Part shown: positions 41,213 through 48,691 of the stretch, in pieces
How positions within the stretch are numbered: position 1 is the first letter of the stretch
Layout of the letters: every line of letters begins with the position of its first letter
Source: Candidatus Sungiibacteriota bacterium
GTDB taxonomy: Bacteria > Patescibacteriota > Minisyncoccia > Sungbacterales > HO2-52-23
Direction: 5' to 3'
NCBI GenBank assembly: GCA_016186095.1
Contig: JACPMG010000019.1
Location: 1-50,472 of the forward strand
Length of the DNA stretch: 50,472 bases
Program-made: the position numbers and the translations under genes
The notes under the pieces: model-generated
What the model saw: only the letters and a program-made list of their open reading frames with translations
Databases searched by the model: none
Told to the model about the DNA's origin: nothing

Positions 41213-41776
41213 TTAACGCTTCGCCCATTGCGGAGCCTTGCGCGCTTTTTTAAGACCGAACTTCTTGCGCTCTTTCATGCGAGGGTCGCGGCGCATGAAT
41301 CCGGCCCGCTTAAGGCGCTTGCGAAAATCGGCGTTGAATTTAACCAGGCATCTAGCCAGGCCGTGCCTAACCGCTTCGGCCTGGCTGTGGATTCCACCAC
41401 CGGAGACTTTCACTGATACGCGGAAACGGCCAAAAAGCTTCATTTTCTGCAAAGCATCCTCGGCTATTTTCTGAAGATCAAGAGTCGGGAAATATGTGCC
41501 GTAGGGTTTATTATTGACCATAAAATCGCCCGCCTTGGTAAAAAGACGTACGCGGGCCACAGAAGTTTTTCTCCTACCGACCGCCTCAAAATAGCGATCC
41601 GGTTTCAGAGATTTGTCCTCCTCAACATTCACAGGCAAACTCTCAGCCTCGACAGGCTCTATGATTTTCTTTGCTCTGGGCTTTTTTACCTCCTCTCCTG
41701 CCGCAGCTACTTTTACTTTTTTCTTTACCCCGCTCTTTTTCAAAAGGGCGGGGTTTACGACTTCTTTCTTGGCCAT
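41213..41776 (-). CDS. rpsI: Ribosomal protein uS9 with long N-terminal extension
   Basis: 187 aa against about 130 usual. Canonical S9 starts near residue 60 (YFEAVGRRKTSVARVRLF) and ends with LKKARKAPQWAKR, whose last residues reach the P-site tRNA. The preceding ~57 residues are a Lys/Ala-rich then acidic tail (KKKVKVAAAGEEVKKPRAKK). One base after rplM. Confidence 0.95.
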   Translation of the reverse strand: MAKKEVVNPALLKKSGVKKKVKVAAAGEEVKKPRAKKIIEPVEAESLPVNVEEDKSLKPDRYFEAVGRRKTSVARVRLFTKAGDFMVNNKPYGTYFPTLDLQKIAEDALQKMKLFGRFRVSVKVSGGGIHSQAEAVRHGLARCLVKFNADFRKRLKRAGFMRRDPRMKERKKFGLKKARKAPQWAKR

Positions 41777-41777
41777 A

Positions 41778-42128
41778 TTACCTTTCAGCTCTCAAAAGAA
41801 TAAGATTTTTTATATAACGCGCGCGGAGCTTGTTCTTCGGCAACATGCCCATAACCGCTTTACGCAAAACCTCGCACGAATCGCGCGCGAGGAGTTCCCG
41901 CAGTTTTTCTTCTCTAAGTCCTCCGTGGAATCCGGAGTGGCGCCGATAAAGTTTTTGCGTAAGCTTCTTTCCGCTTACCCGTATTTTATCCGTATTAGAA
42001 ATGATCACCCGGTTCGCGGTGAATTTTGCAGGATCAAAACCGGGATTGTTTTTCCCGCGCAAAAGTATTGACACTTCAGTGGCAAGCCGTCCTAGAATTT
42101 TATCGGTTGCATCAATTTTATATTCCAC
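41778..42128 (-). CDS. rplM: Ribosomal protein uL13
   Basis: 116 aa, GTG start. ILGRLATEVSILLRGK, RHSGFHGGLREEKL and LRKAVMGMLPKNKLRARYIKNL identify L13. It is about 25 residues shorter than the E. coli protein, mainly at the ends. No Shine-Dalgarno is seen; a word repeat lies directly upstream. Confidence 0.95.
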   Translation of the reverse strand: MEYKIDATDKILGRLATEVSILLRGKNNPGFDPAKFTANRVIISNTDKIRVSGKKLTQKLYRRHSGFHGGLREEKLRELLARDSCEVLRKAVMGMLPKNKLRARYIKNLILLRAER

Positions 42129-42192
42129 GAGCTTTTAGCTTTTAGCTTTTAGCTTTTAGGTCCGCTCCTAGAAGCTATAAGCTGGAAGCTAT
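42129..42192. repeat. AGCTTTT word hairpin between rplQ and rplM
   Basis: Four tandem GCTTTTA units (42131-42158) face the complementary words TAGAAGCTATAAGCTGGAAGCTA, making an imperfect hairpin in the ribosomal operon. Confidence 0.65.
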
Positions 42193-42536
42193 TTAACCAA
42201 TTCAATTATGGCCATTTTCGCTCCATCACTAATCCTTACGCCCAATTTTACAATCCTCGTATATCCGCCGGCTCGTCCGGAAAACGTCCGCCCAAGCTCC
42301 ATGATTTTTTTTACCACAGCGGGCGCAAAAAGTTTTCGAAACAATCTCCCGTTGGCAGGCGCGGGGTTCTTGGCCCGCGTAATAAACTTTTCCACGAATG
42401 GGCGCAATTCCTTGGCCTTAGCCTCCGTGGTCTTAATCCGCCCCAGCATAAAAAATGAAGAGGCCAGACTCTTCATAAGCGCGCGCCTTTGATTTCTCTC
42501 TCTTCCAAATTTTCTACCTTTCTTAAGGTGTCGCAT
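42189..42536 (-). CDS. rplQ: Ribosomal protein bL17
   Basis: 115 aa from the ATG at 42536 (MRHLKKGRKFGRERNQRRAL is the conserved start; the frame stays open to 42608 but that part overlaps element B). The family core TEAKAKELRPFVEKFITRAK and GGYTRIVKLGVRISDGAKMAIIEL is present. Normal length. Confidence 0.95.
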   Translation of the reverse strand: MRHLKKGRKFGRERNQRRALMKSLASSFFMLGRIKTTEAKAKELRPFVEKFITRAKNPAPANGRLFRKLFAPAVVKKIMELGRTFSGRAGGYTRIVKLGVRISDGAKMAIIELVK

Positions 42537-42575
42537 ATTTATCTCCCACACTTCTAGCTTGGGAAGTTTTTTAAT

Positions 42576-42729
42576 GAGGCGGGTGGCGGCTATTTCGTCT
42601 GCAAACAATGGAGGATGAGATTTGCTAGGTTCTGCGCAAGCGCAGAAAATCTCATCCGACTATTAGCGAGGTTTACCGCTGGAGTAAACCAAGCGTGTTT
42701 GCAAACGAAATAGCCGCTGTAACCCGCTC
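42576..42729 (+). repeat. Three-way-junction element, copy B
   Basis: Plus-strand reading: outer stem GGCGGGT and CGGCTATTTCGTCTGCAAACA with complements. This arm differs from the other copies yet stays paired. AATGG/CTATT; GGATGAGATTT/AAATCTCATCC with bulge GCTAGG; hairpin TTCTGCG/CGCAGAA; GACTATTAGCG; side hairpin GGTTTAC/GTAAACC with loop CGCTGGA. The 3' arm reaches the rpoA stop codon. Confidence 0.78.
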
Positions 42730-43691
42730 TATTGTTTCAAAGTAATCCCAAAATTTCCCAACGCTTTTTTCACTTCCTGAATCCCTTTATCCCCCATCCC
42801 TTCAATACCGCGCAAGGTTGACTCTTTTTTACGAGAAAGTCCGCCCACGGTCTTGATACCCGCCTCTCGCAGCGCATTCAAAGTACGGCTGGAAAACTTA
42901 AGCTCATCAAGCTTAACCTTAAACGCCGACTCGTCAAGAATACCTTCTTTGTTTTCGTCCGCCGCCTTTTCTGTAATCCCCGCCGTATCGCGGAGTTTTA
43001 CCGCTGCTTCTGCAAACCCTTCGCCCAAAGCGCCAAATTGCTCGACAAGAATCTGCGCCGCTTTGGTAAATGCTTCACGCGGAGCGAGCGACCCATCCGT
43101 CTCGATGTCAAAACGTACAAGATTGTAATCTATCCTATCCCCCACGCGCATATTTTCCACCGCATAATTCACATGCCGCACCGGGGAAAACGCGGCGTCC
43201 AAGGCAATAGTCCCCACTTCTACTTTTTCTTTGGTACGGGCCTCGGCCGGAACGTAGCCGAATCCGGACTCCACAATCGCCTCCGCCTCAAACTTCGCTT
43301 TCTTTGAGGTAAGCGTTGCTATGTGAATATTAGGAGTCACCAACTCGACTTGAGATGGAATTTTAAAATCTTTGCCCTTTACTTCTTTCTCGCCGCTTGC
43401 CGAAATCGTTATGGTGAAAGGACCTTCCTCGTACAGGCGGAAACGCATCTGCTTTAAATTTAAAATCAAATCCACCATATCCTCCTTAATTCCCTCCATT
43501 GTTGAAAATTCGTGCCCCACGCCGACGATTTTTACCGCCGTCAAAGCAGCGCCCTTTATGGAGGAAAGGAGAACCCGGCGAAGACTATTGCCGATGGTCT
43601 GGCCGTAACCCGGATACAATCCTTCAATTTCAAAAACCGCGCGATTTCCTTCTTCAGATACTACCTTTGGCTTAGATGGAAGTGAGATCAT
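42729..43691 (-). CDS. rpoA: RNA polymerase alpha subunit
   Basis: 320 aa from the ATG at 43691 (a TTG three codons upstream is possible). N-terminal assembly domain with YPGYGQTIGNSLRRVLLSSIKGAA and the DYNLVRFDIETDGSLAPREA segment. A linker is followed by the C-terminal domain (LDELKFSSRTLNALREAGIKTVGGL...IEGMGDKGIQEVKKAL). Between rpsD and rplQ as usual. Confidence 0.97.
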   Translation of the reverse strand: MISLPSKPKVVSEEGNRAVFEIEGLYPGYGQTIGNSLRRVLLSSIKGAALTAVKIVGVGHEFSTMEGIKEDMVDLILNLKQMRFRLYEEGPFTITISASGEKEVKGKDFKIPSQVELVTPNIHIATLTSKKAKFEAEAIVESGFGYVPAEARTKEKVEVGTIALDAAFSPVRHVNYAVENMRVGDRIDYNLVRFDIETDGSLAPREAFTKAAQILVEQFGALGEGFAEAAVKLRDTAGITEKAADENKEGILDESAFKVKLDELKFSSRTLNALREAGIKTVGGLSRKKESTLRGIEGMGDKGIQEVKKALGNFGITLKQ

Positions 43692-43694
43692 ACC

Positions 43695-43768
43695 ACGCAA
43701 GACATAAAATATAAGTTTTAAGATATAAGTTCAAACTGACAACTTATAACTTAAACCTTATACCTATT
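43695..43768. repeat. TATAAGTT word hairpin between rpsD and rpoA
   Basis: TATAAGTTTTAAGATATAAGTT faces AACTTATAACTTAAACCTTATA across a 9-base loop, an imperfect hairpin of repeated words. Confidence 0.65.
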
Positions 43769-44389
43769 TTATCTTGAATAAAACTCTTTTATCTTTGTCA
43801 CATCGGCCGTAAGTTCGACCCCTTCCGGAAGGGGGTTGGAAACGACTGTGCCTTCCTTGCGTGAACTGTCAAGCGCAAGCCAGGCAGGTGCTTGATATTT
43901 TTTAAGCCGCTGCTCAAGTTCGCCCAAAAATCCTTTTCGGAGCGATCTTTCTTTAAACGCTATTATCTCTCCTTTTCTCACACGATAAGAAGGAATAGTA
44001 ACCGTCTTTCCGTTCACTGTTATATGACCGTAGCTCACGAGGTGTCTTGCCGATCTTCGCGATTCAGCAAACCCCAAACGAAACACTGCATTATCCAGCC
44101 GGCGCTCTAAAAACTCCAGGAAATAGGAACTAAAAACGCCCGGACGTCTGGCGGCCTCTTCAGTATAGCGCTTTACGTCTTTATCGTCAAGGCCGTATAA
44201 AAATCTGACTTTCTGCTTCTCCCGTAGAAGTCCCGCAAATTCGGAGGCTCCGCGTCTTCTTGCCTTGCCATGGACTCCGGGAGGAAAACCGCGGCGTATC
44301 AAGGCGCATTTGGGACCAGAACAACGCTCCGCTTTTAGGCCGAGTTTTTCTCCGAGACGCCGTTCTACTTTTTCTAATATTTTAGGCAT
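43769..44389 (-). CDS. rpsD: Ribosomal protein uS4
   Basis: 206 aa from the ATG at 44389; an in-frame ATG at 44407 overlaps the rpsK stop (TGATG) and could be used, adding six residues. GEKLGLKAERCSGPKCALIRRGFPPG leads to the S4 RNA-binding domain (RRLDNAVFRLGFAESRRSARHLVSYGHITVNG). The usual first CxxC of zinc-type S4 is replaced by non-Cys residues (LEKVERR) while the second pair remains. Confidence 0.94.
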   Translation of the reverse strand: MPKILEKVERRLGEKLGLKAERCSGPKCALIRRGFPPGVHGKARRRGASEFAGLLREKQKVRFLYGLDDKDVKRYTEEAARRPGVFSSYFLEFLERRLDNAVFRLGFAESRRSARHLVSYGHITVNGKTVTIPSYRVRKGEIIAFKERSLRKGFLGELEQRLKKYQAPAWLALDSSRKEGTVVSNPLPEGVELTADVTKIKEFYSR

Positions 44390-44406
44390 AAGATAATGCA
44401 ACGTCA

Positions 44407-44847
44407 TCAGACGCGCCTCACTTTCTTCGGCCGCGGACCATTATGCGGCAGAGGAGTTATATCTTTTATGGAAGTCGTGTTGAGTCCCTGGTTGGCAAGA
44501 GCGCGAATCGCCGAATCCCTTCCCGAGCCAACCCCACTTACTAAAACAGAGACCTCTTCAAGCCCGTATTTTCTGGCTTTTTCCACAACTGTTTCAGCAA
44601 CACGGGCAGCGGCAAAAGGCGTTGCTTTCTTGGCTCCCGAAAACCCAAGCGAGCCGGCCGATGACCAAGCCACTGCATCGCCCTTCTCATCGCTAATAGT
44701 GATAATCGTATTATTATACGTCGCCTGAATATGGGCTATACCGCGCGCAATACGTTTACGTGCCTTAACTTGACGCGGCTTTACCGCGATACCTTCTTTG
44801 GCCTCACCAGCCACTTCACTTTTTTGTATGACGCGTTTTTTACCCAT
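44407..44847 (-). CDS. rpsK: Ribosomal protein uS11
   Basis: 146 aa with a ~25-residue N-terminal extension. [41 protein letters not shown] and [18 protein letters not shown] are diagnostic. Lines the platform near the mRNA exit. Confidence 0.96.
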   Translation of the reverse strand: MGKKRVIQKSEVAGEAKEGIAVKPRQVKARKRIARGIAHIQATYNNTIITISDEKGDAVAWSSAGSLGFSGAKKATPFAAARVAETVVEKARKYGLEEVSVLVSGVGSGRDSAIRALANQGLNTTSIKDITPLPHNGPRPKKVRRV

Positions 44848-44849
44848 GA

Positions 44850-44915
44850 TTTTTACTACGAATTACGAATTGTACGAAAGTACGAATTCGTATATTCGTA
44901 AGATTCGTTATTCGT
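44850..44915. repeat. ACGAATT word hairpin between rpsM and rpsK
   Basis: ACTACGAATTACGAATTGTACG faces CGTAAGATTCGTTATTCGTAGT, with overlapping TACGAATT/ATTCGTA words in the loop. Confidence 0.7.
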
Positions 44916-44918
44916 AGT

Positions 44919-45305
44919 CTACGTAGGGCTTGCCGCCGGTTTTCTCCCCGACCCCATGGTCTTTCTCACATTTCCCCTGCGCGTACGCGAATTGGTTTTA
45001 GTCCTTTGCCCCCGTACCGGAAGCCCGCGGATATGCCTTGACCCGCGATAAGTTGAAAGTTCACGCAGACGCTTAATATTCGTCATGATCTCACGGCGCA
45101 AATCCCCTTCTATTTTATGACTCTTTTCAATAATCTCACGAAGGCGATTAACCTCCTGAGCGGTCAGGTCTTTGGCGCGTTTTCCGGAATCGACTTGGGC
45201 CTGTTTTACAATTTTTCTCGAAGATGACAATCCGATCCCGTAAATATACGGAAGCGCATACTCAATTTTTTTGTTATCGGGAATGTTTATACCTGCGATA
45301 CGCAT
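44919..45305 (-). CDS. rpsM: Ribosomal protein uS13
   Basis: 128 aa. [25 protein letters not shown] start, helix-two-turn-helix and [18 protein letters not shown]. Contacts the P-site tRNA. Separated from rpmJ by element A, which fills the whole gap. Confidence 0.96.
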   Translation of the reverse strand: MRIAGINIPDNKKIEYALPYIYGIGLSSSRKIVKQAQVDSGKRAKDLTAQEVNRLREIIEKSHKIEGDLRREIMTNIKRLRELSTYRGSRHIRGLPVRGQRTKTNSRTRRGNVRKTMGSGRKPAASPT

Positions 45306-45334
45306 ACTTTTATTTTCCTTTTCCTATATTGCAA

Positions 45335-45493
45335 GCCGTTAGGTCGAACCGATATGTTTTCGAGACAATGGAGGATGCGGTTAGCATGGTTCCCGCTATA
45401 AGCGGGATAACCGCATCCGACTATTAGCGAAGTTTTGTCGCTGGACAAAACAAGCGTGTCGAGAAAACATATCGGCGAGGACACCTTAACGGC
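45335..45493 (+). repeat. Three-way-junction element, copy A
   Basis: Plus-strand reading: outer stem GCCGTTAGGT and CGATATGTTTTC with complements, and an asymmetric internal loop between them. AATGG/CTATT; GGATGCGGTTA/TAACCGCATCC with bulge GCATGGT; hairpin TCCCGC tataa GCGGGA; GACTATTAGCG; side hairpin GTTTTGTC/GACAAAAC with loop GCTG. It occupies almost the entire rpmJ-rpsM gap, antisense to the operon in this reading. Confidence 0.8.
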
Positions 45494-45499
45494 GAGCAA

Positions 45500-45613
45500 T
45501 TACCCCTGCCTTTGTTTATGCTTCGGATTCGTACAAATAATAAATAATCGGCGTTTGCGCCGGACCAATTTACACTTTGCGCACATAGGTTTTACGGATG
45601 CTCGTACCTTCAT
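45500..45613 (-). CDS. rpmJ: Ribosomal protein bL36
   Basis: 37 aa: [20 protein letters not shown]...[11 protein letters not shown], with the CxxC...C....H zinc site. GAGGAG lies 10-12 bases before the ATG. Position between infA and rpsM is the conserved one. Confidence 0.95.
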   Translation of the reverse strand: MKVRASVKPMCAKCKLVRRKRRLFIICTNPKHKQRQG

Positions 45614-45639
45614 CGTCGCTTTGCTCCTCATATGATGCA

Positions 45640-45735
45640 AATCTACAAATTTTATGCCAATCTACCAATCACTAATAACTGGCATAAACCGATTCGCGAT
45701 TAGCAAAATTGGCATTAAATTCGCATCGGATTGGC
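45640..45735. repeat. Word hairpin between infA and rpmJ
   Basis: ATGCCAATCTACCAATCACTAAT and complements (GGATTGGCAT, TTGGCATTAAATTCGC) form overlapping inverted repeats. Related in style to the repeats at 16560 and 47345. Confidence 0.6.
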
Positions 45736-45736
45736 A

Positions 45737-45952
45737 TCATTTAAGTCGATGCACTATCCTTCCTTTGGTCTCATCATACGGCGTCATCTCCACGCGCACT
45801 CGATCTCCGGGAAGCACCTTAATATGATGCAGGCGCATTTTCCCGGAAAGATGGGCAAGAATCTCTCTCCCATCGTCCAGCTTGGCCTTAAAAAGGGTGC
45901 CCGGAAGATTTTCGAGCACGATCCCCTCCTGGAATATGTTATTTTTCTTCAT
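45737..45952 (-). CDS. infA: Translation initiation factor IF-1
   Basis: 71 aa. Single OB fold: GIVLENLPGTLFKAKLDDGREILAHLSGKMR...LPGDRVRVEMTPYDETKGRIVHR. Binds the ribosomal A site during initiation. First gene of the infA-rpmJ-rpsM-rpsK-rpsD-rpoA-rplQ string. Confidence 0.97.
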   Translation of the reverse strand: MKKNNIFQEGIVLENLPGTLFKAKLDDGREILAHLSGKMRLHHIKVLPGDRVRVEMTPYDETKGRIVHRLK

Positions 45953-46004
45953 ATAAATCGCCTGAAAGACAGTTTACTATATCCGTATTTAAGAGTCAAT
46001 AGGG

Positions 46005-47348
46005 TCATTCCTTTCTTATAAAATGGATTTTGGCAGAGTCGCTTGGCGCGTTAAAAAGCCAAGGCGGGAAAAAGGCGACATTGAAACTCGCCAGCTCCGC
46101 CCTGCTTTTAAGAACTTCTATCATCGACCCCTCTTTCTTGCCAACCAGAAGCAGGGAAAGTTCCTCCTCCGGCACAACCGACTCTACTTTTACATCGCCC
46201 CGTATCACCATGGTGGCCCGTTTTTTGCCGTATTCGACACTTCGCGACTGATACTCCACGCGAAACGAATCTTCGATCACTTTTCTCTTCATCTCTCCTT
46301 TAAGCACAACTTCCTTGAGAAAAGTCCGCATATCTTGTTCGCGGAACATAATCGCTCTCCCGCTCGCTTCCGCTTCCACCGAAAAACTGTCTCCCCGCGT
46401 ACCGGCCCGCGGAGAAGTCACTTTGACAATTTGAATCTCGCGCAACGCGTCAATCAACAGCAATCCCGAAGGAACTTTACGCGACATCTCTTCTTTTAAT
46501 TCATCAAATGCCTGCTTGGTTACCTGCTCTTCCGCTTTTTTAATATCATCTTGGGAAACAACGCGCGCCTCACCTCTAAACCCGCCGGCAAACCCGGATT
46601 TGACGATCGCATAAAAACTGTCATATTTGGCCGTACCTTTAAAACCAGGAATGGTTAATTTAAGCTCTCCGGATAAATTGGAGTCCTCTCCGGATTTGTC
46701 GGCCATCAGTTCCGCCTCAATCGAATTGGGCACAATCTTTCCTTCTTCTATTTTCGCGCCAGGGATCAATATATTTTTGGAAAGCCGAAAAAGCATTCCT
46801 GATTCGGTCAAAAAGCGCGTCCCCTCAACAAGTGTTTGCGGAGAAGAGCTGAATTTGTTGTAAATTTCAACTTTCCCGCGGGCCTTTTCCTCTATAAATT
46901 TCTTGCCACTTGATTCAAACTCCGCCCGCGCTTTCTTGGAAAACTCAAAAGCCTCCGCCGGGATAACCTGCTGGGCAATAAGCGGACGGGAAACCGATGC
47001 GTCAAGCGCAACCGATAGGTCCTGGAACGACACGCTCTCCACGCGCGGCCTAATCACCACGGTGAGACGCGCAAATACGGTTGAGAGAAGAATCGCGATT
47101 ACCAGAACAATGACACCGCCGCTGGCCATACCCCAAAAAAGAAGCGGTCTTCGAGCTGGACGAATCTCCTCTTTAATATCGGGCGCCAGTACATCTTCTT
47201 TGCCCGACTCCCTATGAGCGGCTGCCTCCTCATCGCGAAAACGGGAGAGCCATTCTTCTCCTTTCATTCTTCCCTCCTCCGCGGCCTTGTTTGACCGCTT
47301 GGTAGGAGAGCTTCCTTTTTTTCTTATGCCGTCGGTTATTTTACTCAC
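46005..47348 (-). CDS. Baseplate J-like membrane protein
   Basis: 447 aa. Charged cytosolic N-terminus (about residues 1-68), one membrane helix (about 69-94), then an outside beta-rich domain with ARGKVEIYNKFSSSPQTLVEGTRFLTESGMLFRL, the segment that makes such CPR proteins match the baseplate-J family. Not evidence for phage: the neighbour is a PilM/FtsA-like ATPase and it probably belongs to the envelope. Confidence 0.7.
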   Translation of the reverse strand: MSKITDGIRKKGSSPTKRSNKAAEEGRMKGEEWLSRFRDEEAAAHRESGKEDVLAPDIKEEIRPARRPLLFWGMASGGVIVLVIAILLSTVFARLTVVIRPRVESVSFQDLSVALDASVSRPLIAQQVIPAEAFEFSKKARAEFESSGKKFIEEKARGKVEIYNKFSSSPQTLVEGTRFLTESGMLFRLSKNILIPGAKIEEGKIVPNSIEAELMADKSGEDSNLSGELKLTIPGFKGTAKYDSFYAIVKSGFAGGFRGEARVVSQDDIKKAEEQVTKQAFDELKEEMSRKVPSGLLLIDALREIQIVKVTSPRAGTRGDSFSVEAEASGRAIMFREQDMRTFLKEVVLKGEMKRKVIEDSFRVEYQSRSVEYGKKRATMVIRGDVKVESVVPEEELSLLLVGKKEGSMIEVLKSRAELASFNVAFFPPWLFNAPSDSAKIHFIRKE

Positions 47349-47445
47349 GAAAACACACTAATCCACTTATTTTTACACTAATCCACGAATCACGAATATG
47401 TATTGGTGGATTGGTATGAGTCATTGGTGGATTTGTGTACAGATT
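47345..47445. repeat. Word hairpin between the pilM-like gene and the baseplate-J-like gene
   Basis: Copies of ACTAATCCAC and AATCACGAAT face GGTGGATTGGT and GGTGGATTTGTGT. Positions 47373-47399 match 16577-16603 with one difference. Confidence 0.7.
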
Positions 47446-48659
47446 TACCCGAATAAAGGCGCGTGATCTCTGGAATACACGATGAGTGATGCAAGCCCCG
47501 CGTCCTCCGGTCCGGTTAAAAATCCTCCTAGCGTCTCCCCTCCAAAGAAATTCTCCGCGCGCAGTATCTGTACCTCCGGCGATGACACGTATGAAAAGCC
47601 GCCTATCCAGTCCGGCTTACGCACGGCATCCGCAATCTCCGCTAAATATGCGCCCCCGCCAAAAAGCAGTACTCGCGCGGGCAAAGGCCCTGTCGCATAG
47701 AAAGAATCGAGACTGGAAAGAAACATTTTTTTCCAATGCTCCGCCTCCTCTTTTAAAAATAAGCCCAATTCGCTCTTCTTGACAACGCCTACTCCTCCTG
47801 CCGCGTACTGGCGTTTCAAGTCGTCGGCCTCGTCAAAAGAAATTGAAAGCGTTTTGGCCGTACCGCGTACGAAGTGGTGCGCCCCAAAAGGAAACGATGC
47901 GACTTGCGCTATGGCTCCGTCTTTTAAAAGAGCCAGCGCCGTTTCCTCCCCGCCAATGTCTATCAAAAAAGCATCCGCTATCCCTAGGCCTTTTGGTATG
48001 CTCTCCTGATATGTGGCGGCAAGGGGCATAAATTCTATAGGCAGTCCTCCTAGACTTTGTTTGGCAGAGGCCAAAGCCGTTCCTATTTCCCCCTGGAAAT
48101 AAAGAAGCATCGTCTGAAAACCAACCGCACCTTTAACCGGTATCTTCTCCTGCGCGCTCCGGGGAATGATACGGTATTCATTCATCAACACGCCCAATGG
48201 ATACGCAACCAGCGCGCGCCCGGAGTCATGCTTCTGCTCAAAAAGGTTTTGAAAATATATGCCGAGCTCGCGGCGCGAAACAGAATTTTTTTTAGGAAGG
48301 TTTCCGCCGACAGTCCAGGTAGCGAGCGATGTATCCGCCAAATAAGCGCCCAGGGCGATGGTGATAACGGAAGGAACCCGGCCAAGTTCTTTTAAAGTCG
48401 AAAATAAAATCTCCCGCAGTTGTGTCACCACCCGCGCGGGATCCGGCGCGGAGGAGAATTTAAAAGCCGTCTTTTTGATAATCTTGGGCTTGGGCACCGC
48501 AATGTTACCGGACATTTCTCCGCCAAAGACGGATCCCTGCCCGACCGGCAGGCGGGCGCCTCCGGCGGAAAAAACAACGGTTTTTATGGAATGCGAACCC
48601 ACATCAATAACCGCCCGGAGATTTGGACTTTCACGCCTAAATAAATCATACCAAGCCAT
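47445..48659 (-). CDS. PilM/FtsA-like actin-fold ATPase
   Basis: 404 aa. Phosphate motif AVIDVGSHSIKTVVF, second phosphate motif AFLIDIGGEETALALL and adenosine motif VLLFGGGAYLAEIA place it in the FtsA/PilM group. PilM anchors type IV pilus machinery from the cytosol; FtsA anchors FtsZ. No other pil gene is visible, so the partner is unclear. The N-terminal GGARLPVGQGSVFGG segment comes from a palindromic insertion (48517-48571) also present in lysS. Confidence 0.75.
   Translation of the reverse strand: MAWYDLFRRESPNLRAVIDVGSHSIKTVVFSAGGARLPVGQGSVFGGEMSGNIAVPKPKIIKKTAFKFSSAPDPARVVTQLREILFSTLKELGRVPSVITIALGAYLADTSLATWTVGGNLPKKNSVSRRELGIYFQNLFEQKHDSGRALVAYPLGVLMNEYRIIPRSAQEKIPVKGAVGFQTMLLYFQGEIGTALASAKQSLGGLPIEFMPLAATYQESIPKGLGIADAFLIDIGGEETALALLKDGAIAQVASFPFGAHHFVRGTAKTLSISFDEADDLKRQYAAGGVGVVKKSELGLFLKEEAEHWKKMFLSSLDSFYATGPLPARVLLFGGGAYLAEIADAVRKPDWIGGFSYVSSPEVQILRAENFFGGETLGGFLTGPEDAGLASLIVYSRDHAPLFG
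48517..48571. repeat. 55-bp palindromic element in the pilM-like gene, shared with lysS
   Basis: 50 of 55 bases match 5088-5142, same orientation and same reading frame. It sits between the first beta strands of the actin fold, at about residues 30-48. Confidence 0.85.
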
Positions 48660-48691
48660 ATATAAAGTATATCATCTAATCAGCAGTCGCT

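Noticed and set aside
30509-45493. CRISPR array or tandem repeats
   Set aside because: The four element copies are kilobases apart, long and structured, with no short direct repeats and spacers and no cas genes.
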